DNA from: Dimorphilus gyrociliatus
Lineage: Eukaryota > Annelida > Polychaeta > Dinophilidae
Length of the DNA stretch: 64,000 nt
Assembly: GCA_904063045.1 (NCBI GenBank)
Contig: CAJFCJ010000011.1
Coordinates: 496,001-560,000 of the forward strand
Reading direction: 5' to 3'
Shown one piece after another: positions 35,440 through 46,548 of this stretch. How positions within the stretch are numbered: the stretch's first letter is position 1; the number at the start of each line of letters is the position of its first letter. The notes below the pieces were generated by a model that was not told the origin of the DNA, made no database searches, and worked only from the letters and a program-made list of their open reading frames with translations. The position numbers and the translations under genes were made by a program.

Positions 35440-38400
35440 TTAGCGTTGTATAACCCTGAAAGCTAGAACAACCATACTGAAAATCGCCCCGATGTTTGGA
35501 AGAAAGCAAAAACCTCCACATTGTTGAATGTCCCGCTGAAATAAATAAAATATTTTCGAATGGTATATAAATCTAGATAGATTGAAAGTTATAAACTTAC
35601 GCTCATACTGTTGTCAAAACAAAATTCAGGCCGTCTCCGAAATCTTTTTTCCACGTCACATTTTTCATCTATAAAATTCGGATCATCAGGTAAGATTGAG
35701 TTAAGGAAAAAATGGCTTTTAAAATAAGAATTTGATATCACTACAACTTTGAAACTATTTAAAAAAAGGATATTTTCTACTGGTTTATGATGGAGAAATT
35801 CATCATAACACGATGGCTCGCATTTCGTAGCTGCATCTTTAAATACGACTAAATACAAATTTGTTTCCTTTATTTCATAACCCTGAACACTTCTGAAAAA
35901 GTTACTTTTCATATTAGCAAAATGTTTATAATAAGAATGTAACACTACGTTACCCTCTCGTACATCCGTTACATCCGGAGAGTGTTCGTGTAAAATGAGG
36001 ATCAGATGATCTTTGCAATAAATATAGAGATTCTTTTTTAATACAACTTCTGTTTTGAGTGATAGGAGAACCAATGGCATCTACCGTGTTTGACACTGTA
36101 AATTTGATTGTTAGTAGAATACGTGTGTTATGATTTAAAGAATATTTACCAGATGAAGATGTAAGTAGTGCCCAAAATCTATAAAAGAAAATGGCATAAA
36201 AAATTAGATTTATAAAGATTCATCTATGAAGCTTACAAATTAAAATATCCAATTATAGTTGATATTTTCAAATTCCACCATTTAAAAGTCAAAAGTTCAT
36301 AGAAAAAAGGCTACAATGTAAATTTAAATTAAAACAATTGTTTAAAGCAATTGAATAATAATATACCAAATTTGCGGTTTTTCCAACGCCACTGACTGTG
36401 CGTTGAACAATACTGCAAGACGCTTGATAGTCGTAAACTTTTGTTCTGGATGATAAAATTTATTGACAAGATAATATAAAAGACTGATGATGGAAATTTA
36501 CTCATTAAATCTATTTTCCTTTATCAGTAATGCCATAATCTGCACAAACAATTGTTGATCAGTGATACTTCCCAAGAAAGAACCAATCTGTGTAAATAAG
36601 TTGCTTATATTAATTTAAATATGATAAACTTAATCTTGCGAACTTACATATTTATCGTCGTTTTCATTTGATGAAACTACCAAAAAGCCTCCATCATCTA
36701 ACAATAGACAGAAGTTTTTATCCGTACATCTATTTATATTACTTCTTAAAATATCTCTTAATGACTTTGGAGGTATTTTAACACCAATGACTGAAAAATA
36801 TAGGTATGCTTTGAACTATTTTCTTTTTTAATGAACGTTATCTTCATACCTGCGTCTTTCACAGTGCCGGAAAATGTTCCCACTGATTTTCCTGCAATTA
36901 TTGATGCTGTGCAATTTTCATCCATACATTCTATGAGAAAGCAGTGTAAATTAAGTATGTGGAATATTTTGTTTTTGAAATATTTGATACCGCTTGCGTC
37001 AGATGTAGAAAAAAACCATTTATCCAAGTCCAATGCTCTTTTGAAAAAAGTTGACTCCCAAACGTCAGCACTACTAAGATAAGTATCTCGAGATCTAAAA
37101 TAGCCATAGCCTATTAGACATATTCTAAAATATTTAATTAGCTTAAAAAACTAACGATTCTGGGTAAAATCTTGTCATTCCACTACCCGATGCAAAAAAG
37201 AACGACAGAATCGGTTGCCTTGGATTAGCTTCCTGCCAAATATTCGGCAAAGAACTAGTAGAAATTATATCAAATAACAAATGATCCAATAACTTATGGT
37301 CACCTTTGTATTAGAAAGTAATATTTATACGTAATTAGGTCGAAAATTAAGTTTTTATTACTTACAAGTTAAACTAGGAAGATCAATGTTTAATAAGTCT
37401 GGAATTGAAGTAATATTTTCGCACCATTCCCTGTAGAAATCAACAAGCCATTATTTTGACTTTACATCAAATTAAGCCTAATCTTACCAAGGAGAAATGA
37501 CCATCATTTCATCTTTCAACATGTGTTTTGCTTCTCTATAAAATCGATCTTTGTCTTTATTAACCTTGTCAAACATGTGCTTGCGATACGGTGGTAATAC
37601 AATAGCGATACTATATATGAAAGTCATTTAGAGAAATACCAAAGAAAATAGTAATTTTAAACAAGATACCTAAAAGTTGTATTTTCAATTCCAATATAGT
37701 GATACGTTCTTGTATTATGTAATATATGACCGTCACTAGTAACTCTAGTTAAACCTTTTACAGTCATAGTTGACTCAGTTTTATTAATCATCTCTTCTCG
37801 AACCTAGAGCGAATTAAAAATAGTTATTTACAGAAAATAGAATACCAGTCACAAACCAATTTTAGATCATCGCTTTCTATTTGAATTTCTAATAAATCTA
37901 CTGTAGGAGGATCCGATAACCATCCGTGTTGAGCTTTGAGATCAGGATGAAAAAGAATATAACCATTATTATTTATTGCAAACGCGTAACCGTTTGGCCC
38001 AAGCTGTGTTAAATTAAGAAGTTAAAAAGTAGTAATTTTATTATATATGGTGAAAAAATTACTTTCTTCCAAGGTATATGTCTCTTCAGTTCATCAATTG
38101 TCACATCAGTTCCCATTACTCCCAACAATGTGTCATTTTTCTGAAATATTTTAAACCTTAGAGATAAATATATGTAACAATTCTACTCTATTTACATCTA
38201 AGTCTCGCGTTCTGTTGTAAACAGGCAATGTTACAGTTGTCATAATACCCAATCTCTGTAATAAATATAAAAAAATATTCATTAAATTCGATTCTCCACA
38301 CAGAATAAAATTATATCAATATTGTCTAAAGCGTGCTAATGCGTAAATAATTATAGCATTCAACAAAGCTATAATAATAAAAGTAATAATAAAAAATATC

Positions 38401-41400
38401 AGATAAAATAGAAAAATCACAAACTTGGTGAAATCTGTTAGTCCAAACAAGTTGTCTCGCCTCATATGCAAGTTTTCCAAGGTAAATCTATTAGTAGGGT
38501 GAGGGCAAATGTGTTTTTGTATTAGTATTAAAACATATCAACAAGTTAATAAGTAATTAGAGGTAAAATAGAATGATTAAAAGAAGTTAGCATGAGAATT
38601 GTTATTTTTTGCAATTTTGTAGTAGTCTAGTTTGCAATGTCACTCTCAAAATAATTTTTACCATATAATCCAAATAAGTTTTGGACCATGTACGGTGAAT
38701 GGACCAAGTTTTAGGGTATTCTTTACTGATACCGTGTAAGTAGCTCTATCAGAATGTATTTTGCTTATTATATCAAATACTTTTATTTCTTATTTTACAA
38801 GTCATTATTTCTAGTCAATTATTAGTGAAAATTACCTGTACTGTAGATCGAATGTCACCCATTGCTGGTACGCGAGAATAATAGCCTATACAAAGAACAA
38901 AACAAGCATATTCAATTAAGATCATTCATCAAAATATCAACTAACCTCTATTAGCGCAAGCAATCCATCTAACTGCGGCGTAAGGATTTGGTTGAGGACC
39001 AACCATATAAGTAAATATTCTAACTTTCTTTTCTGGCCAATTATAGTTTTCGAAAACCTCTTCTGCAGTATCCGTTCCTCCGTCAGTAAGAAACATAATT
39101 ACTTTGTTGCAATTAGCTCCTTCTAAATCCCCCTCATCCATTGACTTGTTGAACTAAAGTATAATAATACTAGGAAGACTATCTTTAAATAATTGTTAAC
39201 ACAAACTTCCTTTATCCTTTCAAATGCAAATTTAAAAGCATTGTTGTATTTTGCCATTCCCTTAGCTTGTAAATCGTCTATAGCTTTCAAAAGAACCTGT
39301 AATCAAATATTTTTTTCAAATTTTACGAGAGAATAATTAACTTGTAAATTTAGATTGATTAAACTTACTTGTTTATTCCTTGGGTTTGCTTGAACAAATT
39401 TTCGGAAACATCCTACATAATCCGCTTGATCTGAAAACTAGTATAAAAATTCTTCTTAAAAAAGAAATTTCGTACATTGACTTTCTCATGCGTACGTCAA
39501 GGTGTTTTCTACTAAGTGAGCATGCATCCTTCAACAGAAGGAAAAAATTGTATTTTTTTAAAGGGTCAGGCGAGGATACAAACTTTAATTAATCAAAAAT
39601 TTTATTTACATACTTAATTATGTACAGATAATGATAAACAAGGCACATACTCAATCTATTAATTCTGTATAAGACATTAATTTAAGGAATATACTATTTA
39701 AACTTATTTCTTATTACATATACTGTATATAAGAAAATATTTTTCAACATAAATAAATTTACAACTTGAACTTAAATATAATTATGATTCATTAAGGTCA
39801 TTACTATATAATAAGTGATGGATAATTTGACTTTTGTGACGTTTACTATAGAAAATTATGTATAATATAACATGCGCCAGTTACATATTTTATAAAAATT
39901 TATCTAAAAACTGAAAAAATTAAATAACGTAAAAATAATCTACTTTTGTGCGCCATATAAAAATGCACTGCTAGACGGATATTTATGGAAAGGGATTCAA
40001 CTTTTCGTTGTCCAGGAAAATATCCAATAAACTACATAGTTTTAAGATATAAAAATATTTTTTTTTAAATAAGAACGCTTCCATTGGACACACAAAAAAT
40101 GAATCATAAGTATTTAGAGAAGGTTATGGAGGTGTTTTCTTTTTCCATATTTTCTACATCTTCATAACATATTTATACTTTTACAGCCTTACGTTTGCTA
40201 CAGCGACATAATCATTTTGTCCAAGCGTGCTAATTAGAGATTTAGCAGTCTCTTTTATTAAAGATAAGGCTTGTCCATATGTACTTCCACTCCTTTGAAA
40301 GCCGCATAGGTAAATATAATTATAATATTTAATTTCATCAATTTGGTATAAGTCTCACATGCAAAAACACTTGGTGAAAATTTGCACTCAATAGAAAAAT
40401 CTTACGCTCAAGACAGAAACAAAATCATCTTCACTGAGTAAATCTAAAAATGACTTTGCAGTTTCCTTTATAAGTAATAAATTTTGACCCTGAGTGCTTC
40501 CACTCCTGATGAAAGATAAATGGTAATAATAAAATTTCTAAGTTTCTTTTTATAGAAATTTAAAAACATGGCATATTATACATTTCATTTAAAAAAGATG
40601 TATTGTAAATGTTCTCTCAAGAGATCTCTGATTTAATATGTACTCTATTATTAATCTCTTTGTAACGAGCAATAATGATGATAAATCCATTATTGTTTGA
40701 AATAGACGCTTCGACGTCACAGATTAAGTTCAAATTCCTTAGGCAAAATATTTCTACTTACGTATCTATAAGTATTAGCATGTCTTTTGGAGAACTGGCT
40801 CCCTGTGTGTACCAAGGACGTCTACGGACATCATATAAATCTGGTTCAATGTTAGACCATTTTATTCCTGAGGGGAGAAATTTTATTTTATAAGTTTTTT
40901 TTTAAATTCAATTATTTACCGGGAAAAACCCGCAGAACTCCAGTTTGACTTCCAAAATACTGCAATAGCATATTGTCATAGTTTTTAGAATTATTATACC
41001 ATACTTCATCCAACTTGTTCGTCCATTTTAAGTCATTCAATATGTGTAAATCTAAAATTATTTAACCTTTTAGAAAAAGCTCTAAGACATTTTTAATTGT
41101 TTAATACAAACCACCCTCATAAATTTCTACTGGAATATGAACGCTTGAAGAATTATATGAAACATTTCGCATAAGACGTTCCTCGTAAACGAAGCCTTCT
41201 TCATTCTCCCTAATATTCCGAGCATTCTTATACGAAACATCTTCAAGCTGAAAACATTCATATATTTAATGTGTAATAAAAATATAATTTATTAGCTCCT
41301 TGTGTAAGTTTGAATTTACCTTTAGGTTAGGATCGTAACCATGCTGACCAGCGTATTTTTCGGCCTCGTTAACGGCATTCTGTTCGAAGAATAAATGCAC

Positions 41401-41925
41401 TTTACGTAAGAAGAGAGATAAAAAAAAACATGCCTCTAAAGACTCGATTTTTTCTTGCAGTATTTTATGTAATTTGTTAGCCAGTTTTCGAACTAAATGA
41501 CTGCCGTCTATATCCAAAGTAGTCGCATCAAATTCGTTGACTTTTTCGTTGTAATTTTTTACAATTTTTTCTATTAGTGTGTTACTTTTCAAAAAATCCA
41601 ATAGTGTCTTTTGGAATTTTGCAAAAAGAGTTGCAAGTCTGTAATATGAAAGATGCATATACATAAAAATTGTAAGATTATTATTTGTAATGGTTGAAAA
41701 ATCTAAAAATAGCGGCACACGTTCTTTGATCATCATCGAGTTTATCATAAATAAATATATGTAGAGTAGTTTTGAATAGTAATTATTATACTTTCAAGAT
41801 TACACTAGCAAAGGAAATGTAATATATTATGAGTAAAAATGCACTTACGGATCGACACCCTGCACTCTCTCTTGGATAAGACTTACACAAAAAAACATAA
41901 TTAAAATCTTCGGTGTTAGATGCAT
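35440..41925 (-). CDS. CACNA2D: Voltage-gated calcium channel alpha2/delta subunit
   Basis: Complement of 28 exon positions: 35440-35535, 35601-35892, 35954-36095, 36150-36178, 36237-36310, 36367-36445, 36502-36587, 36648-36790, 36850-37094, 37156-37303, 37366-37430, 37488-37610, 37670-37803, 37857-38003, 38063-38140, 38196-38255, 38425-38487, 38836-38885, 38946-39153, 39207-39296, 39369-39437, then 40193-40292 or 40406-40505, then 40762-40867, 40920-41051, 41112-41247, 41320-41379, 41434-41638, 41849-41925. Either variant gives 1,078 aa, normal for the family. Seen in order: signal peptide, [18 protein letters not shown] domain with MIDAS DTSGST and [12 protein letters not shown], Cache domains, CFLLDDGGF-type motif, cysteine-rich delta part ([14 protein letters not shown]) and a hydrophobic C-terminus that may be a GPI-attachment or membrane segment. 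The subunit traffics and anchors CaV1/CaV2 channels at synapses. It is divergent with ANKS6. Confidence 0.95.
39438..40192 (-). other. Long CACNA2D intron after the duplicated exons
   Basis: At 755 bp this is much longer than the other introns of the gene. It immediately follows (in transcript order) the two alternative exons, the usual place for elements regulating exon choice. TATACTGTATA occurs at about 39719. No further exon copy is visible. Confidence 0.6.
40193..40292 (-). other. CACNA2D: CACNA2D alternative exon b (VWA/MIDAS helix)
   Basis: 100 nt bounded by TTTCAAAG and GTAAGG. It starts in phase 2 with GAGTGGAAG and encodes [20 protein letters not shown] and then [13 protein letters not shown]. 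It completes the MIDAS DTSGS exactly as exon a does. Confidence 0.88.
40406..40505 (-). other. CACNA2D: CACNA2D alternative exon a (VWA/MIDAS helix)
   Basis: 100 nt bounded by TCATCAG and GTAAGA, same phases and start (GAGTGGAAG) as exon b. It encodes [20 protein letters not shown] and then [13 protein letters not shown]. The intron between the two copies is 113 bp. Confidence 0.88.
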
Positions 41926-42429
41926 TTTGAAAATTAAATCTGCTAATGTCCTAGTACAGATGTTGTCGCCATTTAGAGATAGAAATGAATAGCATCTAAT
42001 GGAACAAAATGTGAGTAAGTAACGGTAGCACTAGAAAAAGTGTGGCGAAGGCTACAACACGGTGCAGCATCTCGTTTTTCTACAAGTTTATAATTTATTA
42101 ATATTTTTTATATCAACTTGTTCATTTATAAGTAATAAAAAAAATTCTTATCCGTTATTATTAAGAATAGTAATTGTGGTTACATTCTATTATTCTGTAG
42201 CAACTTTGCAAATACAAAAACAATAAATTCTCGTAACCATTCTTAGTACTACCATTTTCTTATACTATATAACGTCATTTCCGGAAAAATTGCTAGTTCT
42301 TAATGGAATATATGTATTTAAATAACTTAACAGAAACTATGATTTAACTTCAAAAACATTTAGGCTCAATCTGTTTATAATGTCGGAAAAGCGGTCATTT
42401 TTATTAATTTGCTTTAAAAATGCTACTTT
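41926..42429. promoter_or_regulatory. Divergent promoter region CACNA2D / ANKS6
   Basis: 504 bp between two start codons in opposite directions. AT-rich, with no coding exon and no core promoter motif I could place with confidence. Confidence 0.45.
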
Positions 42430-44409
42430 ATGGCACATATTCAGCAATTATTAGATGCCTGTCGTTTGGGCGAAGTGAACGCTGTTCTGGCCCTACTGAA
42501 TCATGTTGACGTTAATGCTTCAGATCATCAGGGGGTTACAGCTTTACAAATGGCTTCAGCATGTGGTCGTATAGTAATTGTTAGGGAACTTTTAGCAAGG
42601 GGAGCGGCACTGGAGCAGGCAAACAACCTTGGATGGACGCCACTATTACACGCATGTAGAAGAGGTAGACTAGACGTAGCCGACATTCTCATTGCTAACA
42701 AGAGCAACGTCAATGCTAGAACAAAACACGGAACATCAGCATTAGTTTTGGCTGCACGGGGCGGCCATTCACTGGTAGTTAAATCCCTTTTAGACGCTGG
42801 AGTCGAAACATGGCCTCAAACTGCGGTGGACGTAACAGTGTGTGAAATTTCTGCACTAATGGCTGCCTCCCAAAAGGGACATCACTCAGTAGTTCGTCTT
42901 TTGTTAGACAAAGGTGCCGATGTAAATGCTCGAGCTCCGTCAACAGGCGTGTCCGCTTTAAGTTTTGCAGCTCTTTCCTCGAATGTTAGTTGTTGCGAAA
43001 TTTTAGTTCAGAGAGGAGCTGATCCTGACCAATATGACGTAAATGGAAGAACACCATATTACTTAGCTAGACACAAATCGGTCAAAGATTACCTTAGGCA
43101 AAGAACTGATGGAGCATCAATTGTTGATGACCAGATTAAAAGATCAGAACAAACCCTTTTTCTGCAAGCTCTTTTAGAAGGTGATACTCTAAAAGTAAAA
43201 TCATTTTTAGAACGAAACCCCTCCCTAGTAGACATTACTTTGACACAGCATGATGGAGCAACTCCTTTAATGCTAGCTGCTGTTAGGAATCAAACTGGAG
43301 TGGCTAAACTATTAATTGAGTATGGTTGCAATATAGATTCTCAGGACTCAAAAAATGGCTGGACAGCTTTGATGCAAGCTACCTATCACAAGTATGTATA
43401 TAGCTCTTTTTCTAAATAAATAATGCAAAAAGATTTGTTACAGTAACGAAGATATGGTTAGATTGCTTTTAGAATCTAACGCCAACCCTAGAATTGTGAA
43501 TCATGTGGACTTTACTGCTTTCGAACTTGCTACAATGAACATGGGAAATACTGAAATTTATCGATCGTTAGCCAAGGCTACTGACCCTAATTCTGGAGTT
43601 AGAGATGAGGCCAAGAAGAGATCTTGGAAGAAATTTCTTAGTAGAGTATCCTCTCGCTTTGGATCGACTCTACGTCCTTCATCTAGTCGCTTGTCATTAA
43701 ATTCTACTCAAACTATTGTTGAAGCAGATCGAACAATGTCTAAAAAAGAGTTTGATCGCGTTATGAAGGATAGTGAGAGACAAAGAAGAATGGCTGAGAA
43801 AATGGAGAGAAGAAAAATCGTTTCTGCTAAGTCAATGCTCGATTTAAGTGCAACACCTTCACCAGCAAGTCTTGCAATGAAAACCTGGGTAAGATTTATT
43901 TTCATATTGTGCAATTAGTCATGTTTTAAGGAAATTCGATATTCTTCTAGGCACCTGCTAAAAACCTAGGCTATAAAAGAAATTCTCAATCAACTTGTAA
44001 TTTAACTTCTATTGGAATGCGCAATCCAAACTGTAGTCCAGGATCATCTGCAACAGCTGTTGCTTTGTCTGGAACATCTAGTGGATCAAGCACGTTAACC
44101 AATGATCGGAATAAGCGAAAGCCATTGATTCATAGTCCACCATCGACAAGATCTCAGAGCTCTTTACCACTAAGTGAAGCTGTAGAGCATCTTGAAGATG
44201 AGGAAGATGTTGCTGGTGTTTTACGCCAATTATCTCTGCAGTCATATACTCCTGTTTTCGAAGAAAATGAAGTTGATATGGAGGCCTTTCTTACATTAAA
44301 TGACAAAGATTTATGCGAGCTTGGTATAAATGAATCATTAGCGAGAAACGATATACTAAGCGCCATAACCAGAATCTCAACTAGGAATCGAATATCTTCG
44401 CCTTGTTAA
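42430..44409 (+). CDS. ANKS6: ANKS6, ankyrin-repeat and SAM-domain ciliary protein
   Basis: Model: 42430-43391, 43444-43888, 43951-44409; 621 aa. The first half is a run of about ten ankyrin repeats (for example GVTALQMASACGRIVIVREL, GWTPLLHACRRGRLDVADIL, GATPLMLAAVRNQTGVAKLL). Two hallmark ANKS6 strings are present: GWTALMQATYH in the last repeats and the C-terminal SAM domain near 556-615 (YTPVFEENEVDMEAFLTL, DLCELGI). The middle is Ser/Arg-rich and shorter than in vertebrates. ANKS6 works in the inversin compartment of primary cilia with NPHP3, INVS and NEK8, and its SAM domain binds ANKS3. Presence implies that this animal keeps the inversin module. Confidence 0.95.
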
Positions 44410-44570
44410 TGCTTTTCTTAATCTACTTCTCTATTATTCATGTGATGTTAAAGAATCTGTGATACAATCAGGTTTATTTTTAAGCATTTATCTATATTTT
44501 TCAGATTAATTTTTGAATCAAAATACAGTGCAATCTATCGTTGAAAATATTTTAGCCTGATGAGATATTA

Positions 44571-45384
44571 TTAGGAAAATTGTAAACTTTCCTCATTTAG
44601 ATAATAACTTATTAGTCTAGTTTTTCTTCTAAAAGTTGAAGTGTTCGATTTGCGGTAAAGAGTATCAGTTGGCCTCTGTAAAGATTTCTTTGTTAATTCA
44701 CTGTTTGAAGTCGGTAAATTCCATAGACACAAAATGGAGGCCACTAAAACTAAAGTTGTGCAAAAGCCTAAAAATAAACAATATATATTCAAACTAATCA
44801 GCCGAAGAAGCAACTTACCAATTAATGATGCTGTTTTAACGGATAATTTTTCATCCGAAGTAGTTTTACCGTTATGCAATTTTTGAATGCTTAAACAATC
44901 TTCAAAAATATCTTTATGTTCAAGAATACACGATTGCCTTTCATCTCCTATTCCATGAGCCTTACAATAAAATATTCTTGTTTTATTCACATTTTGACAT
45001 TCTATACTATAACTTAAACGAAATTTTCGGATTTCTGCTAAAAAGAAACCAAAAAAGAATATTTTTAATTGATAAAGCCAACAAACCAAGATTCGATAAA
45101 ACTTTTGTCCTTTTCTTATGGTACAGATTATATAATTTAGTTTCTTCTTTAAGTAGAAAATTGACTTCAACAGATGAATTAGAAATAAAAATATCCACTT
45201 CACACTGAATTTTAGCATTAAATATTGGATGATAATTTTCATTATATCCTCCCTCTGTAATATTTGTAGTTAACCTAAGTTTACCCAGTGTAAAATTTGA
45301 ACAAAGACAGGAAATGTTATCGAAGTTTATTAACAATATGAAAAATTGTTTTTGCAATATTTTAAAGCGAAAATAACTTTTCAT
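44571..45384 (-). CDS. Orphan type I membrane protein, 237 aa
   Basis: Model: complement of 44571-44767, 44819-45037 and 45087-45384; 49- to 51-bp introns, both phase 1; 237 aa. Not recognised. Residues 1-28 look like a signal peptide (basic start, then FFILLINFDNISCLCS). The ectodomain has four N-glycosylation sequons (NFT, NIT, NSS, NKT) and at least six cysteines, including ECQNVNKTRIFYC and SCILEH...DCLS. One hydrophobic segment (GFCTTLVLVASILCLW) follows, then a basic, Ser/Thr-rich cytoplasmic tail. Phase 1 introns bounding an extracellular segment are typical of secreted and receptor proteins. It could be a small receptor, adhesion molecule or fast-evolving ligand; nothing allows a choice. 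It is convergent with ANKS6, whose stop is 161 bp away. Confidence 0.75.
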
Positions 45385-45549
45385 AATCAATAATTCTATA
45401 ATCTTTTTACTCTTATAGCCGATAATATTTTTATTCAATCAGTTGATTCAACTGGTACGATTTTAAAAAATTTTTTCGCTATATTAAATTATTATTAATT
45501 AGATTATTCATTATTAAATATTTGAAGCAAAAATAGTAGAGTAAACTCC

Positions 45550-46369
45550 ATGTATCAGGTTATTGTACTTCGCAACGGAAGCTGTAAAGGTATTTTAAAA
45601 AAATTTTAAATATAAAAATTTTTAATTTTCTTTTAATATCGCTCAGATGAACACAATGGATATATAGTTTATTGTACTATAACTCTTATTAAAGGAGAGT
45701 TTAATGTTTTGGTAGATCCTGGTGGATACTGGGATCAAGAAGTTCTAGTTAAAGGTAATATCATTCTGGGTCAAAATTCAAATGACTTCTAAACAGAACA
45801 GAAATCATTAGGGTTAAAAGAAAATGACTTGGATCCAGCAGATATTGACTATGTTATTTGCTCTCATGGCCACTCCGATCACATAGGAAACTTGCATTTA
45901 TTCCCAAAAGCCATTAAAATTATTTCCAATGACGTATCAAGAGGAAATGTTTACTTTAAAGATAATCCCCTTAAAAAGGTACATTTTAAAGAATTAAATG
46001 AAATCCTTTAGTTTGACATAATGACAGGGTGAAGATTATGTTGTAGATGAAAATTTACGTATTATATCAACTCCTGGGCACACTTGCAACGATATTAGTG
46101 TTCTAGTAGAAACTAAAGAGTATGGAAAAGTTATTGTGGCTGGTGAATATAACTTTTTAAGTTTTATTGAATATTGTTTGTCATTAATCAGTTATTAATC
46201 AAAAGGCGACATTTTCGAATGTGAAGAAGATATCGAAAATCCTTCATTATGGATGGAAAATTGTGAGATGCCCTCTACTGATAAGCAGGAAGAATCTAGG
46301 CGAGCTATTACAAAGATGGCAAATTACATTGTTCCAGGTCATGGAGCTATGTTTCAAGTTAAAAAATAA
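45550..46369 (+). CDS. MBLAC1: Metallo-beta-lactamase domain protein MBLAC1
   Basis: Model: 45550-45589, 45647-45754, 45812-45978, 46028-46142, 46206-46369; 197 aa. The metal-binding motif SHGHSDH (67-73) is intact, followed by the family features STPGHTCNDISVLV, VIVAGDIFE and VPGHG; VLVDPGG precedes the motif. Layout and length match MBLAC1, reported in mammals to be a 3'-end histone pre-mRNA nuclease and to bind ceftriaxone. Each intron is about 50-60 bp. The stop lies 180 bp from the end of the convergent TEP1 gene. Confidence 0.92.
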
Positions 46370-46548
46370 ACTAATATATACTACAATGAAATTTAATATT
46401 TATTGAAAATCTTTAAGACAAAGCATTTAAATTTGCAAGTTTTAAAGATTTGAGAAGCAGAGCATTTCTTTGAGATGATTGCGCCTCTCTATAATGGAAA
46501 TTTTGGAATTAATAAATATCAAACAGTCTATTTTTTCTCAAAATTTAG

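Noticed and set aside
36150-36445. Apparent frame break between CACNA2D exons
   Set aside because: A first reading gave an in-frame stop, but a 74-nt exon at 36237-36310 encoding [10 protein letters not shown]-type sequence restores frame, so the gene is intact.
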